Shown piece after piece: positions 42,908-49,799 of a stretch of 64,000 nt of DNA (positions are counted from its first letter, which is position 1; every line of letters starts with the position of its first letter). Made by a program: the position numbers and the translations under genes. This stretch comes from JANNAT01 sp031384605 (GTDB lineage Bacteria; Pseudomonadota; Alphaproteobacteria; Rhodobacterales; Rhodobacteraceae): positions 1 through 64,000 of the forward strand of contig JANNAT010000087.1 in the NCBI GenBank assembly GCA_031384605.1, written 5' to 3'. A model generated the notes under the pieces. It worked only from the letters and a program-made list of their open reading frames with translations. It was not told the DNA's origin and made no database searches.

Positions 42908-43819
42908 ATGTCGCAAAAACTTACTGTATTTTTCATTGTCGAACCGCCCGAGTATGAACAGATGGCTTGCTTTCTGGCGGCGTCTCTTCGCGAACAGTTT
43001 GGCGATCAAGTTGCACTTGTTGGGTATTGTCCGGACATAAAGCTGGATCAAGTTTCGTTGGATGTTAAAGAGTTATTACGGCGATTGAACTGTGACTTGC
43101 GAACATTCGCTGTTGAGGGGCGCTTTAACCCGCTGTATCCTCATGGAAATAAAATTCTTGCCACATTGGAGCAGCGCGACACGGAATTTTCTGCTTTCTT
43201 TGACAGTGATGTTTTATGCCTGCTGCCCAACAGGGTTGAGAATCTGATCAAGGACGGCCACGTGTCGCTGACACCGGCGGCATCAATGATCTGGGGCAAA
43301 AGTGACGATTGGACGCGCATTTACGCCGCTTGCGACATGAGTGTTCCGGAAGACCGAATTCGCTTGATGCGGCAAAAGGGAAACCGGGGCCGCGTGCCCT
43401 ATTTTAGCTCGGGATTATTTACGTTTCCTGAACAATACCGAACGTCCGACGGGAAAAGCTTTGCGCAGGTTTGGATGGATGTGGCCCAGACACTTGACGC
43501 CAATCCAACCATTCCCGGAAAGCGCCCCTATCTGGATCAGATCAGCTTACCTTTGGCCATTCAGAAGGCCGGTTTGGCCTGGAACATTCTTCCAGATGAG
43601 CAACATTACATCCTTGGCGGCAAAATGCGGGGCGAACCGCTTCCGTCAGATCGCGAAATTTTTACGGTTCACTACCGGGTTTGGAATATTCTTAAAGAAG
43701 TGAACCTTGCCAAATCTGCCCGTCAAATGTTGAAGAAACATGCAGGTGTCAGGTTTATCAGCCACGCACGGCATGCTGAAGGTGTTGATGCGGAAATCGG
43801 CACCTTAGATTCAGAATAA
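42908..43819 (+). CDS. Putative glycosyltransferase, GT8-like
   Basis: A 303-residue protein of uncertain family. The N-terminus KLTVFFIVEPPEYEQMACFLAASLREQFGD has the shape of a nucleotide-sugar binding fold, and FSAFFDSDVLCLLP carries a DSD motif of the metal-binding type. PYFSSGLFTFPEQYR and LDQISLPLAIQKAGL are similar to the acceptor region of GT8-like enzymes. It is divergent from the GT2 fusion with a 261-base gap (42647-42907) that shows no other feature. Function in surface glycan synthesis is inferred from neighbours. Confidence 0.5.
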   Translation: MSQKLTVFFIVEPPEYEQMACFLAASLREQFGDQVALVGYCPDIKLDQVSLDVKELLRRLNCDLRTFAVEGRFNPLYPHGNKILATLEQRDTEFSAFFDSDVLCLLPNRVENLIKDGHVSLTPAASMIWGKSDDWTRIYAACDMSVPEDRIRLMRQKGNRGRVPYFSSGLFTFPEQYRTSDGKSFAQVWMDVAQTLDANPTIPGKRPYLDQISLPLAIQKAGLAWNILPDEQHYILGGKMRGEPLPSDREIFTVHYRVWNILKEVNLAKSARQMLKKHAGVRFISHARHAEGVDAEIGTLDSE

Positions 43820-43856
43820 AAGTTCATATACACCTTGTATTATACGAATTTCTGTT

Positions 43857-43871
43857 CATGATTGTATCATG
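43857..43871. promoter_or_regulatory. Palindrome overlapping the start of a TetR-like gene
   Basis: CATGAT-TGT-ATCATG, perfect 6-bp arms, in which the last ATG is the start codon of the regulator at 43869. It may be an operator for autoregulation; the flanking region from 43820 is strongly A+T-rich and could hold the promoter. Confidence 0.4.
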
Positions 43872-44396
43872 TCACGAGCAAAATCCATACCAGACAAAGA
43901 TGTCCTGAAACTTGTGCTGTCGCATTTGCTGGCAGGTGGCGATAAAGCCGTGTCCTTTGCCTCTGTTTCTGCCATTTGTGGCCTTGCACCGCCAACTTTG
44001 GTGCAGCGGTATCGCACACGGGACTTGATGGTTAAATCCGCCCTGACCGCAGCCTGGGACGATTTGGATGCAATAACGCTTGTCGCGTCGGATGATGCGT
44101 TTGTGTCGGCAAAAGGCGCGCAAGCCATGCTGAAAGACATCACTGCAAGCGTCGATATTCCGGCGCTTTTGGCGGAAAGCCATCGTGACAAAGATCTGAA
44201 CCTGCGCGCGACGCAATGGCGAAGCAAACTGGAGGCATCTTTGGGTGACCGTTTGGGTGGCGGAACCCGCGGCCGCGAGGCGGGGGCCCTGATGTTTGCT
44301 GCATGGCAGGGACGACAGATGTGGGATGCAACTGGGGGCAAATCGTTCCGGCTGGGTGAGGCTTTGCGCCGGCTGGCAGATCAGCGGGCAATGTAG
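43869..44396 (+). CDS. TetR-like transcriptional regulator
   Basis: A 175-residue protein with an N-terminal helix-turn-helix (about residues 10-50, SFASVSAICGLAPPTLVQRYRTRDLMV) in the TetR manner and a helical C-terminal ligand or dimer domain. The match to TetR is by layout (HTH followed by Y-R-T-R-D-L segment) rather than strong motif; DNA targets unknown. Its start sits in a palindrome, and its end overlaps the convergent GlsB-like gene by 16 bases. Confidence 0.6.
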   Translation: MSRAKSIPDKDVLKLVLSHLLAGGDKAVSFASVSAICGLAPPTLVQRYRTRDLMVKSALTAAWDDLDAITLVASDDAFVSAKGAQAMLKDITASVDIPALLAESHRDKDLNLRATQWRSKLEASLGDRLGGGTRGREAGALMFAAWQGRQMWDATGGKSFRLGEALRRLADQRAM

Positions 44397-44617
44397 GTTT
44401 TATAAACCCATATCAATGCCATAGCACCAAGAACCGCACCGACCAAGCCAGCAAACCACCCGGTCAATGTGATCAAGAACCGCAGCAGAAATCCCCCCAT
44501 CAACGCACCCGCCACCCCTATTGCAATCGTGGTTGGCACGTCAGTTTGCACTTTCATCAACCGTGTTGCCAGAAACCCGGCAGCTATCCCGACGATGATC
44601 AGCATAAGAATCGGCAT
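44381..44617 (-). CDS. GlsB/YeaQ/YmgE family membrane protein
   Basis: A 78-residue, glycine-rich membrane protein with three hydrophobic segments; IGVAGALMGGFLLRFL and GLVGAVLGAMALIWVY carry the GxxGxxxG pattern of the transglycosylase-associated (GlsB/YeaQ/YmgE) family, which is linked to envelope stress. It overlaps the convergent TetR-like gene. Confidence 0.9.
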   Translation of the reverse strand: MPILMLIIVGIAAGFLATRLMKVQTDVPTTIAIGVAGALMGGFLLRFLITLTGWFAGLVGAVLGAMALIWVYKTYIAR

Positions 44618-44679
44618 GGCCCCACCTCGATTGGTTGTACGTCATATGGGGATCGTTGCTTGAAATTGGAATGGCCAGA

Positions 44680-45573
44680 TTAGTCAAAAATATCAGACAA
44701 ATCCGCTCCATTCAGGAATTCCTTGGCCAACATCGAGCGTTTGCCTTCGCGTTGCACCAATGTTACTTCGATTGCTCCATCCTTGCAAGCAACGGTCAAG
44801 CCATGCAAGCGGTGGCCCGGCTGACCTTGGCCGGACGCCAGCCTGCTGCGCAGAAATTTTACCCGCTCACCCGCAATAGTGCACCAAGCCCCCGGAAAGG
44901 GCGAAAGGCCCCGTATTTGTCGATCAACTTTGACGGCAGATTGCGTCCAATCAATACGCGCTTCTAATTTTTCGATCTTTGTCGCATAGGTAACACCCTG
45001 ATCAGATTGCGGTTTCGGCGGTAGTGGTAACTTTCTTAAAACATCACAAATCATCCGCGCACCCATTTTGGACAAGCGGTCATGCAAATCGGCGGTGGTA
45101 TCTTCGGCCCCGATTTGCGTCGTTGCCCGCAGCAAAACCGGGCCGGTATCCAGCCCCGCTGCCATTTGCATGATGCAGATGCCAGTTTCCGCATCGCCTG
45201 CCATAATTGCGCGGTGAATGGGCGCTGCCCCGCGCCAGCGCGGCAAAAGCGAAGCATGAATGTTCAAGCAGCCAAGCCGTGGCGCATCAAGGACCGGCTG
45301 CGGCAGAATAAGACCGTAGGCAACCACGACCGCAATATCTGCGCCTAAGGCGGCAAAGTCGGACTGCAGTTCGGCAGATTTCAGATTGACCGGATGGCGC
45401 ACGGGCAATCCCAGTTCATTGGCGCGGACATGCACCGGGCTGAGGCGATCTGCCTTTCCCCGACCTGCGGGGCGGGGCGGCTGGGTATAGACGGCGACGA
45501 TCTGATGATCCTTGGTCAACGCCTCCAGAACCGGCACTGCAAAATCCGGCGTGCCCATGAAAACGATCTTCAT
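44680..45573 (-). CDS. fmt: Methionyl-tRNA formyltransferase
   Basis: Formylates initiator Met-tRNA using 10-formyl-THF; 297 residues. MKIVFMGTPDFAVPVLEAL starts the protein, and the catalytic region is HASLLPRWRGAAPIHRAIMAGD. The C-terminal OB-fold domain is present. The ATG at 45573 overlaps the stop of the degenerate deformylase by four bases. Upstream in-frame sequence lies in that gene and was excluded. It follows three deformylase genes, which remove the formyl group it adds. Confidence 0.96.
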   Translation of the reverse strand: MKIVFMGTPDFAVPVLEALTKDHQIVAVYTQPPRPAGRGKADRLSPVHVRANELGLPVRHPVNLKSAELQSDFAALGADIAVVVAYGLILPQPVLDAPRLGCLNIHASLLPRWRGAAPIHRAIMAGDAETGICIMQMAAGLDTGPVLLRATTQIGAEDTTADLHDRLSKMGARMICDVLRKLPLPPKPQSDQGVTYATKIEKLEARIDWTQSAVKVDRQIRGLSPFPGAWCTIAGERVKFLRSRLASGQGQPGHRLHGLTVACKDGAIEVTLVQREGKRSMLAKEFLNGADLSDIFD

Positions 45574-46073
45574 ATCCGTTTTCCCAGCTTTTCCGCCTTT
45601 GCCAACAGCATCTTTCTTTTCAGCCCGGACAGGTGATCGAAATACATCTTGCCAGCCAGATGGTCGATCTGATGCTGCACTGATGTGGCCCAAAGGTTAA
45701 CGAACTCACGGTCTTCGATCAAGCCGTCGGCGTTCAAATACCGCACCGTTACCGCACGCGGACGGCGCACTATGGCACAGACTCCGGGCAGGTTGGGCGA
45801 GGCTTCTTCGTGTTCGCGAAACTGCCCGCTGCGGTGCAATATCAATGGATTGGCCATCACAATGGCTTGGCCGCGCGCATCGGAACAATCTACCACAGCC
45901 AGCCGAAAGGGAATGCCGATCTGCACAGCCGCCAACCCGTAACCGGGCATCGCATCCATCGTCTCTACCATATCGGCCCAAATGGCGCGGACATCATCGG
46001 TGATTGCAGCAACGTCTTGCGCCGGGGTTCGAAGGATTGGGTGCGGATAGGGCAGGCACAATCGTTGCGTCAT
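45570..46073 (-). CDS. Degenerate peptide deformylase paralogue
   Basis: A 167-residue homologue of peptide deformylase that has lost catalytic residues. Motif 1 reads GYGLAAVQIG instead of GxGLAAPQ. Motif 2, normally EGCLS, is EEASPN, so the metal-binding Cys is replaced. Motif 3, normally HEIDH, is HQIDH, so the catalytic Glu is Gln. Fold residues such as YFDHLSGLKRKML are kept. It is therefore probably inactive as a deformylase, though it could have a structural or regulatory role. It overlaps its neighbours by four bases on both sides. Confidence 0.9.
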   Translation of the reverse strand: MTQRLCLPYPHPILRTPAQDVAAITDDVRAIWADMVETMDAMPGYGLAAVQIGIPFRLAVVDCSDARGQAIVMANPLILHRSGQFREHEEASPNLPGVCAIVRRPRAVTVRYLNADGLIEDREFVNLWATSVQHQIDHLAGKMYFDHLSGLKRKMLLAKAEKLGKRI

Positions 46074-46552
46074 TGTAGGGCCATTTCAGCATCGGCACTG
46101 TCGGGGGCGGACAGATGATGCAGTGTCAAAACACCATCGAGATGATCGCATTCATGCTGAATGCAGATCGCCGCAAAGCCGTCAAAACTCTGGTCTTGCG
46201 ACACACCGTCTAGATCCTGCCACGTCAGCCGCAACCGATCCGACCTGCTGACGATCAAGGACAGCCCCGGTAATGACAAACACCCTTCGAGGCCATCAAT
46301 CAGAGTATCGGATCGCCCCACAATACGCGGGTTGACGAAAACTTGCGGCGCAGGCGTGCCGTCTTTCCACGTCACATCCATCACGAACATCCGCACCAGC
46401 GCCCCCACTTGCGGGGCCGCCAAACCACGGCCGGGGGCGTCATACATCGTGTCCAACATATCGGCGGCCAAGACGCGAACATCGTCCGTGACTGGGGCGC
46501 AAACCGTTGTCAGGCGCGGATCAGGCCAGCGCAGGATGGGCAAAACCGCCAC
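46070..46552 (-). CDS. Peptide deformylase, second paralogue
   Basis: A 160-residue deformylase with intact motifs: GRGLAAPQVG, LEGCLSLPG and QHECDHLDG, where the metal-binding HEcDH has Cys for the usual Ile or Val. Metal ligands (Cys and two His) and the catalytic Glu are present, so activity is expected. Between the canonical def and the degenerate paralogue, with one-base and four-base overlaps. Confidence 0.92.
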   Translation of the reverse strand: MAVLPILRWPDPRLTTVCAPVTDDVRVLAADMLDTMYDAPGRGLAAPQVGALVRMFVMDVTWKDGTPAPQVFVNPRIVGRSDTLIDGLEGCLSLPGLSLIVSRSDRLRLTWQDLDGVSQDQSFDGFAAICIQHECDHLDGVLTLHHLSAPDSADAEMALQ

Positions 46553-47064
46553 TACCCCCGCGCCCGTTCGCGCTTTAGCTTTTCCATTTTGCGGGTAATC
46601 ATCTGGCGTTTCAGCGGCCCCAGATAATCAATGAACAACTTGCCATCCAGATGGTCAATTTCGTGCTGAACACAAGTAGACCATAGCCCTTCGAACAGCC
46701 GGTCATTGGTTTGCCCATCCAGCCCCATCCATTGCACTTTGACTGTCCCGGGGCGTTTTACATCGGCATATTGATCAGGGATCGACAAGCAGCCTTCTTC
46801 ATACGTCGTCAAATCTTCAGATGACCAAACCACCAACGGGTTGATCAGAACCATCGGTTCCGGCACACCGTCCTTGATGCAATCCATCACGATAAGCCGG
46901 ATCATTACGCCCACCTGTGGGGCTGCAAGCCCAATGCCGGGCGCATCATACATGGTTTCAAGCATATCGTGCGCAAGGTCAGATACCTCTGACGTCACCT
47001 TGGCCACGGGGTCACAAGGTTTCTTCAGGCGCGGGTCGGGATGGATCAAGATGTCGCGGATCAT
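46552..47064 (-). CDS. def: Peptide deformylase
   Basis: The canonical def, 170 residues, removing the formyl group from nascent N-termini. Motifs are GIGLAAPQVG, EEGCLSIPD and QHEIDHLDG, all three complete. The C-terminal helix ends KMEKLKRERARG. It is the first gene of the series def-def2-def-like-fmt; the four are packed with overlaps, so they are one operon. Confidence 0.95.
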   Translation of the reverse strand: MIRDILIHPDPRLKKPCDPVAKVTSEVSDLAHDMLETMYDAPGIGLAAPQVGVMIRLIVMDCIKDGVPEPMVLINPLVVWSSEDLTTYEEGCLSIPDQYADVKRPGTVKVQWMGLDGQTNDRLFEGLWSTCVQHEIDHLDGKLFIDYLGPLKRQMITRKMEKLKRERARG

Positions 47065-47274
47065 CTTTCGGATTTACGGCGCGGGGCGGTTCGGTGCAAG
47101 AGGAAGCACAATGATAGCCTTTAATTTCGGCACCTGACGCAAAGAAGATGTGAAAATCCGCGGCCAAACATGTGCTCAATACAATGTTGCGATTGAATTA
47201 TGCAGATCGGCATGAGTTTCCTATATCGAAGCCACTTCAGGAATTTAAGACTTCAAACGCAGGGCAGGTAAGAC

Positions 47275-48447
47275 ATGGATTTTGATACCCCGATCAACCG
47301 CACAGGCACGCATTCCGTCAAATGGGATTCGATGGAGGCGCTTTTTGGTGTCTCGGCAACGGACGGGATCGCCATGTGGGTCGCGGACATGGAGTTTAAG
47401 CCGCCGTATTGCGTGCAGGCGGCGCTAGAAAAAATGCTTAACCACGGGGTCTATGGGTATTACGGCGATGAAGCCGAATATCTGGCGGCGATTTGTTGGT
47501 GGATGAAAACCCGGCACGGATGGACAGTTGACCCGAAGTCGATATTTACGACGCATGGATTGGTGAACGGCACGTCTTTGTGCGTCGATGCCTTTACCAA
47601 ACTCGGCGATGACGTTGTGCTGACCACCCCTGTCTACCACGCCTTTGCCCGCGTGATCAAAGCGGCGGGCAGGGGCGTGACGGAATGCACTTTGACCAAC
47701 ACGGCTGGTCGCTATACGATGAATTTCGATCTGTGGGACAGCCAGTTGACGGGCAGGGAAACCATGTTGATCCTGTGTTCACCGCATAATCCCGGCGGAC
47801 GGGTGTGGAGTCTGGATGAATTGCGCGGCGTGGCCGATTTCTGCAAGCGCCACAATTTGATTTTGGTTTCAGATGAAATTCACCATGATCTGGTGATGCC
47901 CGGCCAAAAGCATCATGTGATGTCGAACGTGGCACCCGATATTGCCGATCGGTTGGTTATGATGACGGCCACTACCAAAACCTTCAACATCGCAGGCGCG
48001 CATTCCGGCAATGTGATCATCGCCGATCCTGCGTTGCGCGCACGGTTTGCGGATCGGATAAACGCGATGGGCATTTCGCCGAATTCGTTCGGCATGTTCA
48101 TGGCCACCGCCGCCTATTCACCCGAAGGTGCGGCTTGGGTCGATGCGGTGACAGCCTATCTGGATGGCAACGCCAAGCTGTTTCAGGCCGGCATCAACGC
48201 CATTCCCGGCCTTCGCGCGATGCCGCTTGAGGCAACCTATCTGGCATGGGTTGATTTTGCGGGCACGGGCATGGCCGCGGAAGAATACATTGGGCGGGTG
48301 CAGAAAACCGCACGAATTGCTGCCAATCACGGCACCCCTTTTGGTGCAGGGGGCGAGACGTTCTTGCGGTTTAACATTGCGTGCCCACGGGCGCAGGTGA
48401 TTGACGCTGTGCAGCGGTTACAAGCTGCCTTTGCCGATCTGCAATGA
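47275..48447 (+). CDS. MalY/PatB-type PLP-dependent C-S lyase
   Basis: A 390-residue class I aminotransferase-fold enzyme of the MalY/PatB family. The N-terminus TGTHSVKWDSMEALFG matches the family, the CSPHNPGGRVW motif is the usual cofactor-loop, and the PLP-binding lysine is in TATTKTFNIAGAH. Members cleave C-S bonds in cystathionine or cysteine conjugates (beta-lyase). The next gene overlaps by four bases (ATGA), which hints at a two-gene operon. Convergent or divergent neighbours give no further clue. Confidence 0.9.
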   Translation: MDFDTPINRTGTHSVKWDSMEALFGVSATDGIAMWVADMEFKPPYCVQAALEKMLNHGVYGYYGDEAEYLAAICWWMKTRHGWTVDPKSIFTTHGLVNGTSLCVDAFTKLGDDVVLTTPVYHAFARVIKAAGRGVTECTLTNTAGRYTMNFDLWDSQLTGRETMLILCSPHNPGGRVWSLDELRGVADFCKRHNLILVSDEIHHDLVMPGQKHHVMSNVAPDIADRLVMMTATTKTFNIAGAHSGNVIIADPALRARFADRINAMGISPNSFGMFMATAAYSPEGAAWVDAVTAYLDGNAKLFQAGINAIPGLRAMPLEATYLAWVDFAGTGMAAEEYIGRVQKTARIAANHGTPFGAGGETFLRFNIACPRAQVIDAVQRLQAAFADLQ

Positions 48448-48986
48448 AGCATCTGGCGCGGATATTCACCGCGCTGGTGTTGTTAGCATTTTTGATGATG
48501 GGTGCGGCGCTGATCTATCTGCGCCCACCTGTCGATGTTGCAGTGCCCCCGTTACCGCCGCTGATCGGGCAGATTGACCGGATTGTGGTGGAAAAGTCGA
48601 CGCGCCGGATGATGTTGTATCAAGGTGGCAAGGTCGTGCGCAGCTATACCATGGCTTTGGGTTTTGCGCCTGCGGGGGATAAATCGCGGCAGGGTGACGG
48701 GCGCACGCCGGAAGGGATCTACCGGATAGATCGGCTGACCGGCCAGTCAGCCTATCACCTTTCTTTGGGCCTTGATTACCCACAAGCCGCCGATATTGCC
48801 GCCGCTGCCGCCGGGGGATATGATCCGGGCGGCGATATCATGATTCATGGCCAGCCTAATGCGTTCCCAGACGCCTCCGTGATCAAAGGCGATTGGACGG
48901 CGGGTTGCATTGCGGTTTCAAACGCCGAAATCCGTGAGATTTTTGCTGCGACGCCAATCGGCACATTGGTCGAGGTCAGGCCCTAG
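48444..48986 (+). CDS. L,D-transpeptidase family protein
   Basis: A 180-residue protein with a membrane signal segment (about residues 8-28) and a YkuD domain. The catalytic region is IMIHGQPN...GDWTAGCIAVSN, with the conserved His and the Cys nucleophile in TAGCIAVSN. It would form 3-3 peptidoglycan cross-links or tether proteins to the cell wall in the periplasm. The ATG overlaps the stop of the MalY-like gene; the stop overlaps a convergent conserved hypothetical gene by 11 bases. Confidence 0.9.
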   Translation: MKHLARIFTALVLLAFLMMGAALIYLRPPVDVAVPPLPPLIGQIDRIVVEKSTRRMMLYQGGKVVRSYTMALGFAPAGDKSRQGDGRTPEGIYRIDRLTGQSAYHLSLGLDYPQAADIAAAAAGGYDPGGDIMIHGQPNAFPDASVIKGDWTAGCIAVSNAEIREIFAATPIGTLVEVRP

Positions 48987-49326
48987 GCAGGTATGCCACA
49001 GGGGCGTTTTCATCGCGCCAATAATCCAAAGGTGCGCGATCTGTTACGGGTGTTGAGCGTTTGAAATCACAAACCAAAATGCCGTGTTCGACCCCGGACG
49101 CAACGATCAGGCATTGGAAAACATGGCGTGATCCGTCGTACACATCGACCAATCCGCGCAGGTTTGTGGTGTGGCTGGCATCTATTGAAAACCCATCATG
49201 CCAATACCGCAAGATCGGGAATATCTTTTCGCCAACGTGAACACGTAGGCGCGATTTGCGCGCAAAATCGCGGTTTCTCGCGGCATCAAGACCGTCACGA
49301 ACGTCTTTTGGCAGGAATTCCAGCAT
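48976..49326 (-). CDS. Conserved hypothetical protein
   Basis: A 116-residue protein (start MLEFLPKDV at 49326, chosen because the longer frame to 49491 has no RBS or family-like sequence). It has a basic segment RKSRLRVHVGEKIF, GFSIDAS, LRGLVDVYDGSRHVFQCLIV and ends YWRDENAPVAYLPR. I recognise it only as a recurring Rhodobacterales protein; a PilZ-like fold is possible but not shown. Convergent with the L,D-transpeptidase gene. Confidence 0.7.
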   Translation of the reverse strand: MLEFLPKDVRDGLDAARNRDFARKSRLRVHVGEKIFPILRYWHDGFSIDASHTTNLRGLVDVYDGSRHVFQCLIVASGVEHGILVCDFKRSTPVTDRAPLDYWRDENAPVAYLPRA

Positions 49327-49581
49327 GATATCCTCTGAGTCGTCAGGCGATACTGTGCGATACAATCGTAAAGATTGTGGCCGTTTCCGGCGGCATATTG
49401 AAATCGCCACGCCCTGTGGCAGAAATGCACGATTCCAACACCTTGGCGACGCATCAAAATGGTGGCCGATTGCGGAGTTGGCGTTAACCATGGCGCCAGA
49501 TGATCGTTTACGAAGGCTTAGGATTTTGGTATTAAGTTGGGTATGCGATAACTTTCTTTCAGTTAACTCACTGAAAAAACG

Positions 49582-49609
49582 ACCCGGCAGAGTTCTAGCT
49601 CTGCCGGGT
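49582..49609. terminator. Bidirectional terminator beside a microprotein gene
   Basis: Perfect 11-bp stem ACCCGGCAGAG / CTCTGCCGGGT with a six-base loop. The minus strand continues with CGTTTTTTC, the plus strand with TTCCTTTTT, so it can stop transcription in both directions. It lies 17 bases after the stop of the 26-residue minus-strand ORF at 49627-49707. A weaker hairpin (TTTCAGT/ACTGAAA) lies just left of it. The rest of 49327-49626 shows nothing else. Confidence 0.88.
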
Positions 49610-49626
49610 TTCCTTTTTATCGGCGC

Positions 49627-49707
49627 TTACGTACCGATCCAAAGGCGGATGATCGCGATGATCAGCGTTGCCGCTGCGATCAGAACCATCCATTTGCGAT
49701 AAGTCAT
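49627..49707 (-). CDS. Predicted 26-residue membrane microprotein
   Basis: A short frame too small for normal gene finding: it starts MTYRKWMVLIAAATLI and ends IIRLWIGT. The centre is a single transmembrane helix flanked by Arg/Lys-Trp at the N-terminus and Arg-Leu-Trp at the C-terminus. GGAAG lies a few bases before the ATG, with a GGAGGTGAGG stretch further upstream. A strong terminator follows 17 bases after the stop. It sits 93 bases downstream of smc on the same strand. No function known. Confidence 0.6.
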   Translation of the reverse strand: MTYRKWMVLIAAATLIIAIIRLWIGT

Positions 49708-49799
49708 ATCTTCCAGTTTCCTCACCTCCCGTCACCGCAAAGGATTGCGGCAAGGACAGAGTTATCAGGGCGTGGTTAACAAAAGCTATAGACAGTCCT

